Counted from the stretch's first letter, positions 1 through 7,352 are shown. The stretch: DNA of 64,000 nt from Micromonospora okii (GCF_020884795.1 NZ_BBZF01000012.1:612664-676663); one strand, 5' to 3'. Made by a program: numbers and translations. The notes: generated by a model from the sequence alone, not told the origin.

Positions 1-204
1 GTCGAGGCCAGCGCCACCATCCTCGGCGTCGAGGCCAAGCTGGTCGGCGCGCAGGGTGACCAGGTGACCGTCGAGGTCGCCGGGGAGCAGCTCTCGCTGA
101 CCGTGGGCCAGCAGGCCACCGAGGTCGGCGGCTTCGCCGTCACGCTGGACAGCGTCACCGACCAGGAGGTCAAGATCCGCGTCTCGCGCAATCCCAGCAG
201 CTAG
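1..204 (+). CDS. C-terminal end of an unidentified protein (partial)
   Basis: The window opens inside a reading frame that runs from base 1 to a TAG at 202-204, giving the last 67 residues of a protein. The segment is rich in Val, Glu and Gly with alternating hydrophobic residues (for example QVTVEVAGEQLSLTVGQ), which suggests a small beta-rich domain. No catalytic motif or membrane segment is visible in this part. The upstream part lies outside the window, so neither family nor start can be given. Confidence 0.6.
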   Translation, partial: VEASATILGVEAKLVGAQGDQVTVEVAGEQLSLTVGQQATEVGGFAVTLDSVTDQEVKIRVSRNPSS

Positions 205-251
205 CCGGTTGCTGAGACCCTGACGGCGACGGGCCCGGTGCGCGCGGGAAC

Positions 252-314
252 GGGCTCAGTCGGCGTCGGCGGGCCCGGTACGCGGGGAAGGGCTCAGTCG
301 GCGTCGGCGGGCCC
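252..314. repeat. Tandem 38-bp duplication at marR 3' end
   Basis: A 25-nt sequence at 252-276 recurs exactly at 290-314, and the bases before each copy are also nearly identical, so the period is 38 bp. The second copy covers the last codons of the MarR gene (stop at 294-296) and the first lies just beyond it. It looks like a local slippage duplication of the gene end. Confidence 0.7.
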
Positions 315-725
315 CAGGAGGGGTTCGAGCAGCCCGACGAGCTGTTCGCGCTGCTCGGGCCGCAGCCGGCCCAACGTGGGCGCGAGGGCGCGCCGGATCT
401 CGACGTCCAGCCGCTGCGTGAGTTCGCGGCCGGCCGGGGTCAGGAACACGTCGACGGCCCGGCCGTCGTGCGGGTTCCTGTCCCGGGCCAGCAGCCCCCG
501 GCGCTCGGCGCGGTCGACCAGGCCGGACATCGTCGACTTGTCCAGCCCCAGATGGGCGGCCAGTTCGGTCACGCGGGGGCGGCGGTCGCGCAGGATGCCG
601 AGCACCCGTAGCTGCGTGAGGGACAGGTCGTTCTCGGCGCCGATACGGGTGAGCACGCTGGTCACCTGGAAGGTGCTGCGGACGAGCGCGTCGATGAGCG
701 CGTCCAGGGAGTCCTCGGAGGTCAT
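294..725 (-). CDS. MarR family transcriptional regulator
   Basis: A 143-residue winged-helix repressor-type protein. The MarR core is visible: an N-terminal dimerisation helix, then TQLRVLGILRDRRPRVTELAAHLGLDKSTMSGLVDRAERRGLL (residues about 38-80), then the wing with the typical DGRAVDVFLTPAGREL segment. Proteins of this family usually repress a divergent gene and release DNA on binding a small phenolic or oxidant. Here the gene is divergent from an MDR-type oxidoreductase across an 84-bp gap holding a large inverted repeat, so the regulator very probably controls both its own gene and the oxidoreductase/AttH-like pair. The ligand cannot be inferred. Confidence 0.9.
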   Translation of the reverse strand: MTSEDSLDALIDALVRSTFQVTSVLTRIGAENDLSLTQLRVLGILRDRRPRVTELAAHLGLDKSTMSGLVDRAERRGLLARDRNPHDGRAVDVFLTPAGRELTQRLDVEIRRALAPTLGRLRPEQREQLVGLLEPLLGPADAD

Positions 726-743
726 ACCGGAAGGCTAGTTGAC

Positions 744-792
744 ATGGTTCGTATTACCAACCATCCTGAGGGTGGTTGGTAATACGAACCAT
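744..792. promoter_or_regulatory. MarR operator: 20-bp inverted repeat overlapping both divergent promoters
   Basis: Two perfect 20-nt arms, 744-763 (ATGGTTCGTATTACCAACCA) and 773-792 (its exact complement), are separated by 9 bp. Each arm is itself partly symmetric (GGTT-N9-AACC), so each could bind a MarR dimer. The hexamer TAATAC occurs once per strand, at 779-784 (+) and 751-756 (-), in both cases about 25 bases before the respective start codon, so both candidate -10 boxes are buried in the arms. That geometry predicts simultaneous repression of both genes. Confidence 0.8.
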
Positions 793-809
793 CTCTTCCG
801 GAGGTCCCC

Positions 810-1736
810 ATGCGCGCCGCAGTCCTGTCCACGTTCGACGCCCCGCCGGTCTACCGCGATCATCCGGAGCCGGTCGCGACGGACGACAACGAGCTGGTCG
901 TGGAGGTGCTCGCGGCCGGCCTGCACCACCTGACCAGGGCGAAGGCCGACGGCTCGCACTACAGCGGCACCGGCGCGTTCCCGCTGGTGCCCGGCGTCGA
1001 CGGCGTCGTGCGCGACCCGTCCGGGCAGCTTCGCTACGTGGTCCTCGACGACACGAGCTTCGGGACGTTCGCCGAGCGCACCGTGATCGACGCCCGACGC
1101 AGCGTGGTGCTGCCGGAGGGCGTGGACCCGGTGCGCATCGCCGCCGCGATGAACCCCGGAATGTCCTCCTGGGTCGCGTTGCGCCGCCGCGTCGGGTTCG
1201 CCCCGGGGCAGCGCGTCCTGGTCGTCGGCGCCACGGGCAACGCCGGCCGCATGGCGGTGCAGGTCGCGAAGCTGTTCGGGGCGGCGCACGTGATCGCCGC
1301 CGGGCGGGACGCGGCACGCCTGGCCGCGCTGTCCGCGCTCGGCGCCGACGAGACGTGCACGTTCGACCGGATCGGCCGTGCGGCCGACGTCGACGTCGTC
1401 CTCGACTACGTCTGGGGCGAGCCCGCCGCCGACGCCATGATCCCGATGCTCGCCGCCCGCGCCGACCGCACCGCGCCGCTGACCTGGATCCAGATCGGGT
1501 CGATGGCCGGCGAGACCGCGCCGGTCCCGTCGGTCGCGCTGCGTTCGGCCCGGCTGCACATCGTCGGCAGCGGTATCGGCTCCGTCCCCGCCCGCGACTT
1601 CATCGCGGAACTGCCGGCGCTCGCCGCGGCGGTGACCGAGGGCGCGATCGACGTGCGGGCCCGGGCGGTGCCGCTCGCCGACGTCGCCCGGGCGTGGACC
1701 GCCGACACGGACGACCGCATCGTCCTCGTGCCGTAG
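810..1736 (+). CDS. MDR-family NAD(P)H:quinone-type oxidoreductase
   Basis: A 308-residue medium-chain dehydrogenase/reductase. The N-terminal GroES-like half begins MRAAVLSTFDAPP, and the cofactor half carries the Rossmann glycine motif VLVVGATGNAGRMAVQVAKLFGA (about residues 138-160). There is no cysteine-rich structural zinc loop, so a zinc-independent quinone oxidoreductase-like enzyme is the best reading; at 308 residues it is slightly short for the family. An SD (GGAGGT) lies just before the ATG. It is controlled from the MarR palindrome and followed after 27 bp by an AttH-like gene, with which it probably forms an operon for oxidative or xenobiotic stress. The substrate is unknown. Confidence 0.8.
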   Translation: MRAAVLSTFDAPPVYRDHPEPVATDDNELVVEVLAAGLHHLTRAKADGSHYSGTGAFPLVPGVDGVVRDPSGQLRYVVLDDTSFGTFAERTVIDARRSVVLPEGVDPVRIAAAMNPGMSSWVALRRRVGFAPGQRVLVVGATGNAGRMAVQVAKLFGAAHVIAAGRDAARLAALSALGADETCTFDRIGRAADVDVVLDYVWGEPAADAMIPMLAARADRTAPLTWIQIGSMAGETAPVPSVALRSARLHIVGSGIGSVPARDFIAELPALAAAVTEGAIDVRARAVPLADVARAWTADTDDRIVLVP

Positions 1737-1763
1737 CCGAGACCCGGACAGAAGGGCACACGC

Positions 1764-2741
1764 ATGAACGTTCCGCTGCTCACCGCACATCTGACGACCA
1801 CGCCGGAGGGCGCCGTTCCCGCCGTCGACGTCGTCGCGGACCTGGCCTGCAAGCCGCGCTACACGCTCAACTCGTGGTTCGTGATCGGCCACTTCGAGGC
1901 CGACGGGCACACGCTCGACTACCTGGTCCACATGATGGCCCTCAGCATCAGGGGAGTCGTCATCGGAGTGGACGCCGCGGCCAGTGTCACCGACGAGACC
2001 ACCGGATGGTACGGCGTGCGGAGCAACTTCCACCCGTTCCTCCGCGCCGGCGTCCGGTCGGACCGGCTGTTGGTCAGGACCCCGAACTGCCTGATCGCCG
2101 GCACCTTCGACGACCTGCGCGTCCGTGCCCGGATCAAGGGCGCCAGCATCGACGTCGCCCTGAGAGCCGTCGGCCACCCGCTGTACAACCGGGGCACCGG
2201 CCGCTTCGACATGCTGGGCATGGACGTCCGCCAGTACTCGATCCCGACGATGGAGACCACCGGCCGCCTGGTCGTCGACGGCCGCGAGTTCACGGCATCG
2301 GGGGTGAGCTGGTTCGACCGGCAGTGGCAGAAGCAGCCCCTCGGCCCGCCGTCGGGAAGATGGACATGGATGGATCTCAACCTCAGCAACGGATGGCGGG
2401 TCAGTCTCTGGGACGCGGTCGGCGCGGACGGCAGGACGGACGCGTGGGTGACCGTGGTCGACGAGACCGGCGCGCACACGGTCGCCGACCTGGTCCCGCT
2501 GGCCCACGGTGCCCGTGACTACTGGCTCAGCCCGCACGGCGGGTCGCGGTTCCCGACCCGGTGGCTGGTGGGCGTTCCCGACCTCGACATGGAACTCACG
2601 GTGGAGTCGAGGCCACGCGGGCAGACGATCCAGGGTCTCAGCGAGCGTTACGAGGGCGCGAGCACGGTGCGCGGCGTGGTGCGGGGCGAGAGGGTCGACG
2701 GCTACTGCTACGTCGAGATGGTCGGTGACTGGAAGGCGTGA
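1764..2741 (+). CDS. AttH/CrtC-like lipocalin-fold protein
   Basis: A 325-residue soluble protein with no signal peptide. Its features resemble the AttH/carotenoid 1,2-hydratase-like superfamily: early TLNSWFVIGHFEADG, DYLVHMMALS, and in the middle GVSWFDRQWQKQPLG followed by WTWMDLNLSNGWRVSLWDAVG. The SWFDRQW segment is the most recognisable mark of that family of paired lipocalin-like barrels. Members act on isoprenoid or lipid-like ligands, but the reaction here cannot be told. It lies 27 bp after the oxidoreductase, so co-transcription and MarR control are likely. Confidence 0.6.
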   Translation: MNVPLLTAHLTTTPEGAVPAVDVVADLACKPRYTLNSWFVIGHFEADGHTLDYLVHMMALSIRGVVIGVDAAASVTDETTGWYGVRSNFHPFLRAGVRSDRLLVRTPNCLIAGTFDDLRVRARIKGASIDVALRAVGHPLYNRGTGRFDMLGMDVRQYSIPTMETTGRLVVDGREFTASGVSWFDRQWQKQPLGPPSGRWTWMDLNLSNGWRVSLWDAVGADGRTDAWVTVVDETGAHTVADLVPLAHGARDYWLSPHGGSRFPTRWLVGVPDLDMELTVESRPRGQTIQGLSERYEGASTVRGVVRGERVDGYCYVEMVGDWKA

Positions 2742-2793
2742 ACCCGACCCGAACCTGCCGCATTCTGCTCCGGGTGGTGGCCCGACGTTTGGA

Positions 2794-2813
2794 AATCTCC
2801 GCGTTCGGAGATT
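2794..2813 (+). promoter_or_regulatory. 8-bp perfect hairpin just upstream of the DUF1206 gene
   Basis: AATCTCCG at 2794-2801 and CGGAGATT at 2806-2813 flank a CGTT loop, 8 bp before the ATG at 2822. It could be a weak terminator of the preceding operon, an operator, or a hairpin that masks the ribosome binding region; no T tract follows. Confidence 0.45.
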
Positions 2814-2821
2814 GTGGCGCC

Positions 2822-3646
2822 ATGTCACTCACCCGGAACGCGGGAGCCACCGCCGCGCAGGCCGCGAACAGCCGGTGGCTCGAACTCCTCGCCCGAGCCG
2901 GTTTCATCGGCTACGGCGTCGTGCACCTGCTGATCGCCTGGCTCGCCCTCCAGATCGCCTTCGGCGACTCGGGCGGCAAGGACGGCGACCAGTCGGGTGC
3001 GCTCAGCACCCTGGCGGAGCAGCCCATGGGCAAGTTCCTCTGCGTCGCCATCGCCGTCGGCATGCTCGCCATGGCGATCTGGCAGGCGCTGGAGGCGGCC
3101 GCCGGCCACCAGGCCGAGCGCGGCAAGGAACGCGTCTTCGAGCGCGTCGCCTCCGCCGCCCGCACCCTGGTCTACCTCTACTTCGCCTGGACGGCCTGGA
3201 AGGTCTTCTCCAACGCCGGCTCCAGCGGCGCCGACCAGTCGGAGGCGCTGACCGGCAAGCTGATGACCTCCTCCGGCGGTCGCGTGCTGATCGGGCTGGC
3301 CGGGCTGGTGCTCGCCGCCGTCGGCGTCGGCCTGGTGATCTACGGGTGGAAGAAGAAGTTCGAGAAGCGCCTGAAGACCGGGGAGATGGACGCCCACACC
3401 CGGACCCTGGCCCGCCGCCTCGGCATGGCCGGCTACATCGCCAAGGGCGTCGCGTACGGCATCGCCGGCCTGCTGGTCGTGCTGGCCGCGGTCAACTACG
3501 ACCCGGAGAAGGCGCGTGGTCTCGACGCCGCCCTGCGCACCCTGCGTGACCAGTCCTACGGGCCAATCCTGCTGGTCCTGGTCGCCCTCGGTATCGCCTG
3601 CTACGGCGTGTACTGCTTCCTCCAGTCCCGGTACCGCAAGGTCTGA
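2822..3646 (+). CDS. DUF1206 integral membrane protein
   Basis: A 274-residue protein built from three similar two-helix units. Each begins with a LARxGFIGYGVVHL-like segment: LLARAGFIGYGVVHLLIAW (about 27-45), VASAARTLVYLYFAWTAWK (about 110-128) and RRLGMAGYIAKGVAYGIAGLL (about 198-218). This triplicated pattern is the hallmark of DUF1206, a family of unknown function common in actinobacteria and bacteroidetes. The ATG at 2822 is chosen because the family starts shortly before the first unit; an upstream in-frame ATG at 2738 would overlap the previous gene. A mechanosensitive channel follows after 82 bp. Confidence 0.85.
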   Translation: MSLTRNAGATAAQAANSRWLELLARAGFIGYGVVHLLIAWLALQIAFGDSGGKDGDQSGALSTLAEQPMGKFLCVAIAVGMLAMAIWQALEAAAGHQAERGKERVFERVASAARTLVYLYFAWTAWKVFSNAGSSGADQSEALTGKLMTSSGGRVLIGLAGLVLAAVGVGLVIYGWKKKFEKRLKTGEMDAHTRTLARRLGMAGYIAKGVAYGIAGLLVVLAAVNYDPEKARGLDAALRTLRDQSYGPILLVLVALGIACYGVYCFLQSRYRKV

Positions 3647-3728
3647 CGCTGGTCGGATCGGGGGGACAGCGGGCACCATTGGGCTTTTGCCCGGACAACT
3701 GGAGCCCGCTGAAGGGGGAAAGACGCCT

Positions 3729-4955
3729 GTGCAGAGCTACCTCACAACGGTCGTCGCCGCGCTCGCCGCGGCGGCGACCGCTCTGTTCCTGGTCCAGATG
3801 GTGCACCGCGCGATCCAACGGTTCGGCCGGCGCGCGCTGCTGATGACCGAGCTGAGCGACCACGCTCACCGTCCGCTCCAGGTCGCCGCGACCGTCCTCG
3901 CCGTGCAGTTCGCCGTCCGGTTCTCCACCGGCTACGCCGTCGGCACGCCGTGGCGGCAGGTGGTGCTGCACATGCTCGTGCTCGCCGTCATCGCCGCCGC
4001 GTCCTGGCTGGTCGCCTCGCTGCTGGTGGTGATGGAGGACGTCGCGCTGGCCCGGTTCCGGGTCGACGTGCCGAACAACCGGCACGCCCGCCGGGTGCGT
4101 ACCCAGGTGGTGATGCTGCGCCGGCTGACCATCGCGGTCATCGTGATCCTCGCCCTCGGCGTGATGCTGATGACCTTCCCCAGCGTCCGGGGGGTCGGCG
4201 CCGGCGTGCTGACCTCTGCCGGTGTCGTCGGTGTGGTGGCCGCGCTGGCCGCGCAGAGCCTGCTCGGCAACGTCTTCGCCGGCCTCCAGCTCGCCTTCAG
4301 CGACGCTGTGCGCCTCGACGACGTCGTGGTGGTCGAGGGGGAGTGGGGGCGGATCGAGGAGCTGACCCTCAGCTACGTCGTCGTGCAGGTCTGGGACGAC
4401 CGCCGGCTGATCCTGCCCACCTCGTACTTCACCAGCAAGCCCTTCCAGAACTGGACCCGCACGGAGGCGGCGGTGCTGGGCACCGCCGAGTTCGACGTCG
4501 ACTGGTCGGTCAACGTGCAGGCGATGCGGGAGGAGCTGCGCCGGCTGGCCGAGAGCAGCGACCTGTGGGACGGCCGGGTCTGCGTGCTCCAGGTGACCGA
4601 CGCGACCGGCGGGATGGTCAAGGTCCGCGCCCTGGTCAGCGCGGCCGACGCCGGCAGCCTGTGGGACCTGCGCTGCCTGGTGCGCGAGCACCTCGTCGCC
4701 TGGGTGCGCGACCACCGGCCGACCGCCCTGCCCCGGATGCGCGCGGAGGTCGGCGACGCCTCCGGCGCCCTGCCCTGGCAGCCGGTGGGCCCCCGGCGCC
4801 CGGTGCGCCGGCGGGCCGACTCCGACGCCCCCGACGACGCCCGGGTCTTCGGCGGCAGCGACGACGGCGAGGCCCGCAGCGAGGCGTTCGTCGGCCCGGA
4901 CGACACCGCCCACACCCCCGCCCCGGCGCAACCGGCCGGGACGAAACGGGTTTGA
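3729..4955 (+). CDS. MscS-type mechanosensitive ion channel
   Basis: A 408-residue membrane protein with about four hydrophobic segments in the first half (from VVAALAAAATALFLVQMV onward). The MscS core is clear: the pore-lining helix GVGAGVLTSAGVVGVVAALAAQSLLGNVFAGLQLAFSDAVRLDDVVVVEGEWGRIEE spans about residues 157-213, followed by the beta domain SYVVVQVWDDRRLILPTSYF. A hydrophilic 60-residue tail rich in Arg, Asp and Pro ends the protein. Such channels release solutes on hypo-osmotic shock. The GTG at 3729 follows GAAGGGGGA, an SD-like run; longer in-frame starts would overlap DUF1206. The strong hairpin at 4978 closes the unit. Confidence 0.88.
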   Translation: MQSYLTTVVAALAAAATALFLVQMVHRAIQRFGRRALLMTELSDHAHRPLQVAATVLAVQFAVRFSTGYAVGTPWRQVVLHMLVLAVIAAASWLVASLLVVMEDVALARFRVDVPNNRHARRVRTQVVMLRRLTIAVIVILALGVMLMTFPSVRGVGAGVLTSAGVVGVVAALAAQSLLGNVFAGLQLAFSDAVRLDDVVVVEGEWGRIEELTLSYVVVQVWDDRRLILPTSYFTSKPFQNWTRTEAAVLGTAEFDVDWSVNVQAMREELRRLAESSDLWDGRVCVLQVTDATGGMVKVRALVSAADAGSLWDLRCLVREHLVAWVRDHRPTALPRMRAEVGDASGALPWQPVGPRRPVRRRADSDAPDDARVFGGSDDGEARSEAFVGPDDTAHTPAPAQPAGTKRV

Positions 4956-4977
4956 CCGGGCGTTTTGCGGGGACTGC

Positions 4978-5014
4978 TGCGCGGCGCGGTCAGTGCGACT
5001 GACCGCCCCGCGCA
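4978..5014 (+). terminator. Hairpin terminator after MscS gene
   Basis: Arms 4978-4994 and 4998-5014 pair over 17 positions with a single mismatch around a 3-nt loop, 22 bp after the MscS stop. No T run follows, as is usual in GC-rich actinobacteria. Confidence 0.65.
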
Positions 5015-5017
5015 GGA

Positions 5018-5046
5018 TTGACGGGCGGCGACTCCGGGCATACAGC
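5018..5046 (+). promoter_or_regulatory. Candidate sigma-70-type promoter for the Holin-X operon
   Basis: TTGACG at 5018-5023 and TACAGC at 5041-5046 are separated by exactly 17 bp, and the next gene starts 25 bp later behind AAAGGAGG. Position and spacing make this a plausible promoter for the three-gene operon 5072-6287. Confidence 0.45.
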
Positions 5047-5071
5047 GCGGTGATGATGAAAGGAGGACAGC

Positions 5072-5506
5072 ATGGCTGACGTCGCGAGTCACCGCACGTC
5101 TCGGACCGGGAGCGAGCCGTCCACCGCCGAACTGGTGCAGCGGGCCACGGAGCAGGTCTCCCGACTCGTCCGCGACGAGTTGGCGCTGGCCCGGGCCGAG
5201 CTGACCGAGAAGGGCAAGCACGCCGGCGTCGGGATCGGCCTCTTCGGCGGAGGCGGCGCGCTGGCGCTCTACGGTCTCGGCGCGCTGATCGCCGCCGGGA
5301 TCCTGCTGCTGGCCCTGGTCATGCCCGCGTGGCTGGCCGCGTTGATCGTGGCGGTGGTGCTGTTCGTCGTGGCCGGGATCCTCGCCCTGGTCGGCAAGAA
5401 GCAGGTCAGCCAGGCGGTCCCGCCGGTTCCGTCGGCGGCGGTGCGCAGCATCCGGGCGGACGTGGACACCGTCGCCGCCGCGGTGAAGGACAGGGGACGG
5501 GCATGA
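5072..5506 (+). CDS. Actinobacterial Holin-X family membrane protein
   Basis: A 144-residue protein with a soluble amphipathic N-terminus (ELVQRATEQVSRLVRDELALARAELTEKGKHAG, about residues 20-52) followed by two membrane helices (GIGLFGGGGALALYGLGALIAAGILLLALVMPAWLAALIVAVVLFVVAGILALVG, about 53-108). This layout is typical of the putative actinobacterial holin superfamily III (phage_holin_3_6/Holin-X); despite the name, lysis is unproven for chromosomal members. It starts an operon with DUF3618 (overlapping ATGA) and DUF4235 genes, a trio often found together and probably acting at the membrane under stress. The strong SD AAAGGAGGACAGC supports the start. Confidence 0.85.
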   Translation: MADVASHRTSRTGSEPSTAELVQRATEQVSRLVRDELALARAELTEKGKHAGVGIGLFGGGGALALYGLGALIAAGILLLALVMPAWLAALIVAVVLFVVAGILALVGKKQVSQAVPPVPSAAVRSIRADVDTVAAAVKDRGRA

Positions 5507-6018
5507 CGGGCAACGGGACCGGCGACACCGAGGCGCTGCGCGAGGAGATCCGGCGGACCCGGGTGGAGCTGGGCGAGACGATGGAGGCGCTGGCCGCCAA
5601 GGCCGACGTCAAGGCCCGGCTGAGGTCCTCGGCCGAGCAGGCGAAGGAGCGGATGCGGGGCCAGGCCGAGCAGGCCAGGGAGCGGATGTTCGGTCAGGCC
5701 GGGCACGCGAAGGAGCGGATGTTCGGTCAGGCCGGGCACGCGAAGGAGCGGATGTTCGGTCAGGCCGGGCACGCGAAGGAACGGGTGCTCGGTCAGGCCG
5801 GGCACGCCAAGGAGCGGGTTCGGGGCCAGGCCGCGCAGACCGTGGCCCGGGTGCGCGGGCACGCCGCGCAGGCCGCCGAGGGGGCCGAGGCCGTGGGCGG
5901 GCGCGCGTACGCCTCGGGGGCGGAGCTGTGGCGCAGCCCCGTGCCGTGGGCGGCGGTCGCGGCCGGCGCGGTGGCTACCATGATCGTGTTGTTGATCGTC
6001 AGGGGGAGGCGCAGGTGA
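5503..6018 (+). CDS. DUF3618 protein with 11-residue repeats
   Basis: A 171-residue protein. The N-terminus has the DUF3618 signature (EALREEIRRTRVELGETMEALAAKADVKAR, about residues 8-37). The middle is a run of near-identical 11-residue units of the type QAGHAKERMFG (about 44-107), predicted to form a long amphipathic helix similar to LEA-like or apolipoprotein repeats. One membrane helix (VPWAAVAAGAVATMIVLLIVRG) ends the protein, leaving the repeat helix in the cytoplasm. Start and stop overlap the neighbouring genes by 4 bp each, so translation is coupled. Function is unknown; a membrane-anchored spacer or scaffold is likely. Repeat number is probably variable between strains. Confidence 0.85.
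   Translation: MTGNGTGDTEALREEIRRTRVELGETMEALAAKADVKARLRSSAEQAKERMRGQAEQARERMFGQAGHAKERMFGQAGHAKERMFGQAGHAKERVLGQAGHAKERVRGQAAQTVARVRGHAAQAAEGAEAVGGRAYASGAELWRSPVPWAAVAAGAVATMIVLLIVRGRRR
5691..5822 (+). repeat. 33-bp in-frame tandem repeat in DUF3618 gene
   Basis: Units of 33 bp occur at 5691-5723 and 5724-5756 (identical), then 5757-5789 and 5790-5822 (diverged, with GTG/GTT replacing the ATG Met codons). Weaker units precede at about 5638-5690. Because the unit is a multiple of three, copy-number change keeps the frame. Confidence 0.9.
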
Positions 6019-6287
6019 GCAAGGGCATCGGCAGGGCCGCGTACAAGCCCGTCGGGGTGCTGATGGGGCTGGCCGCCGGTGCGGTCGCGGGGGCGATCTT
6101 CCGGCAGGTCTGGACGATGACCGCCGGCGACGGCGAGGCCCCGAACCCGACCGACGAGGACCGCGGCTGGGGCGAGATCCTGGCCGCCGCCGCGCTACAG
6201 GGCGCGATCTTCTCGGTCGTCCGGGCGGCCGTGGACCGGGGCGGGGCGGTGGGCGTACGCCGGCTGACCGGCCGCTGGCCCGACTGA
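6015..6287 (+). CDS. DUF4235 small membrane protein
   Basis: A 90-residue protein starting at a GTG that overlaps the DUF3618 stop. It has an N-terminal membrane helix (PVGVLMGLAAGAVAGAIFRQVWTM), an acidic loop with NPTDEDRGWGEI, and a second hydrophobic helix (LAAAALQGAIFSVVRAAVDRGGA), ending GVRRLTGRWPD. This is the usual DUF4235 architecture. It closes the three-gene operon and is followed by a terminator hairpin at 6305. Confidence 0.85.
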   Translation: MSKGIGRAAYKPVGVLMGLAAGAVAGAIFRQVWTMTAGDGEAPNPTDEDRGWGEILAAAALQGAIFSVVRAAVDRGGAVGVRRLTGRWPD

Positions 6288-6304
6288 CCTGCCGGCATCG
6301 GCGC

Positions 6305-6337
6305 GGGCCCCTTTCCGTTTTCATCGGGAAGGGGCCC
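6305..6337 (+). terminator. Terminator after DUF4235 operon
   Basis: GGGCCCCTTTCCG at 6305-6317 pairs with CGGGAAGGGGCCC at 6325-6337 (13 positions with one wobble or mismatch, 7-nt loop), then TTT. The arms resemble the GGAAGGGCCCCTT core of the dispersed repeat seen elsewhere in the window. Confidence 0.75.
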
Positions 6338-6340
6338 TTT

Positions 6341-6581
6341 CGCATGGCCGCCCGGTGCCGACCCGGTCGTAATTCCGGCCTCCTTCGGGTCACCTCTCAC
6401 GCAACTTCGTCCGGTACGCTGTGCAGAGTTTTCGCTACGTGGTTCGCTTTTCCACGCTGTTGAGAGATGGCGTGGGTTGAGAGAAGTCTCCTGCACAGGG
6501 GGCCGCCTCAGGCGCCGCTGCTCGAAAACGGCCAATCGGCCGCACGGCGTGCTCGGCCGCCAGTTTTAGAAGGAGATACAC
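6341..6581 (+). promoter_or_regulatory. Long leader region of the cold-shock gene
   Basis: About 240 bp without a plausible gene precede the cold-shock ORF. The region is less GC-rich than its surroundings near 6425-6475. It contains self-complementary segments (for example GTGCAG near 6421 and CTGCAC near 6490) and ends in a very strong SD, AGAAGGAGA, 6 bases before the ATG. A structured, temperature-responsive 5' UTR as in cspA-type genes is a reasonable inference, but I see no clear -10/-35 pair. Confidence 0.4.
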
Positions 6582-6785
6582 ATGGCGCAGGGAACCGTGA
6601 AGTGGTTCAACGCAGACAAGGGCTTCGGCTTCATCACCGTCGACGGCGGGGGTGCTGACGTGTTCGTCCACTTCTCGGCCATCCAGACCAGCGGCTACCG
6701 CACGCTGGAGGAGAACCAGCGGGTGGAGTTCGAGATCGCCCAGGGCCAGAAGGGCCCGCAGGCTGAGCAGGTCCGCCCGATCTGA
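6582..6785 (+). CDS. Cold-shock protein (CspA family)
   Basis: A 67-residue single cold-shock domain. Both RNA-binding motifs are intact: KGFGFITVD (RNP1, about residues 13-21) and DVFVHFSAI (RNP2, about 26-34). Length and sequence are those of actinobacterial CspA-type RNA chaperones, which melt secondary structure in mRNA. The gene is monocistronic, with an exceptionally good SD and a stem-loop terminator at 6836. Whether it is cold-induced or constitutive cannot be told; actinobacteria have several paralogues. Confidence 0.97.
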   Translation: MAQGTVKWFNADKGFGFITVDGGGADVFVHFSAIQTSGYRTLEENQRVEFEIAQGQKGPQAEQVRPI

Positions 6786-6835
6786 GCAGCCCCGGCCGGC
6801 GTGCCGGCCGAGCCGATCCGACCCCGGATCACCGT

Positions 6836-6869
6836 GAAGCCCCGTGTCCCGCTCGGGACGCGGGGCTTC
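6836..6869 (+). terminator. Terminator between cold-shock gene and convergent membrane gene
   Basis: GAAGCCCCGTGTCCCG at 6836-6851 pairs with 6854-6869 over 16 positions with one wobble and a tight loop, followed by a C/T run. It lies between convergent genes and could serve both. Confidence 0.75.
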
Positions 6870-6925
6870 CCCCTGTGCGCCCCGGCCCCTGTGGTCCTCG
6901 CCACCGGCGCGGCCGGCCCGCGCCG

Positions 6926-7123
6926 TCAGGGGCGGGGGCGCCGGGCACGCATGCCCCACCAGAGGGCGGCGAGTCCGATCACGACCAGCAGCGCGCCGAC
7001 GATCACCCAGATCCCCTGGTCGGTCATGACGCTGCCGTCGACGTAGCCGAGACCCTGCACCGCCCAGACCGCGCCCAGGACCACCGCGAGCAGCCCGAGG
7101 GTGAGCGGGAGCCACCCCTTCAT
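6926..7123 (-). CDS. Small two-helix membrane protein
   Basis: A 65-residue protein starting at ATG 7123 behind GGAGGAGGAACGCG. It is almost entirely two hydrophobic helices: MKGWLPLTLGLLAVVLGAVWAVQGLGY (1-27) and GIWVIVGALLVVIGLAALWWGMRA (37-60), ending in a basic tail RRPRP. This resembles the many short uncharacterised actinobacterial membrane proteins with a WxxQGLGY motif. The ORF is open further upstream, but those starts lack an SD. Function unknown; probably monocistronic. Confidence 0.75.
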   Translation of the reverse strand: MKGWLPLTLGLLAVVLGAVWAVQGLGYVDGSVMTDQGIWVIVGALLVVIGLAALWWGMRARRPRP

Positions 7124-7352
7124 CGCGTTCCTCCTCCTCCGCCGTGGCCCGCCGGCCCGGCCCGGGGCGGCGGTCGTCCTGCGCCCCGAGCCTAGTGATC
7201 GCCGTGCCCGGCCGCGCATGGACCCGTACGGGTGGGCCCCCCGATCGGCCACGCCGCGCCGCCGACCGACGCCGGCTCCGTAGTGGACGCCTGGGAGACT
7301 GGGGCCGGATCTTCGTCGTCGCCCGGACCGGCGCCCCCGCAGAGGAGACCTC

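Noticed and set aside
2738..3646. Longer DUF1206 frame starting at 2738
   Set aside because: The extra 28 residues are basic, unlike the family, and overlap the upstream stop; the hairpin and spacing favour ATG 2822.
5638..5822. Regular repeats resembling a CRISPR array
   Set aside because: Units are contiguous 33-bp tandem copies without spacers and lie in frame inside a DUF3618 gene.
6566..6581. Ribosome site similar to expression-vector leaders, possible vector contamination
   Set aside because: Flanking sequence is continuous native high-GC DNA and no other vector features are present; strong SDs are natural for cold-shock genes.
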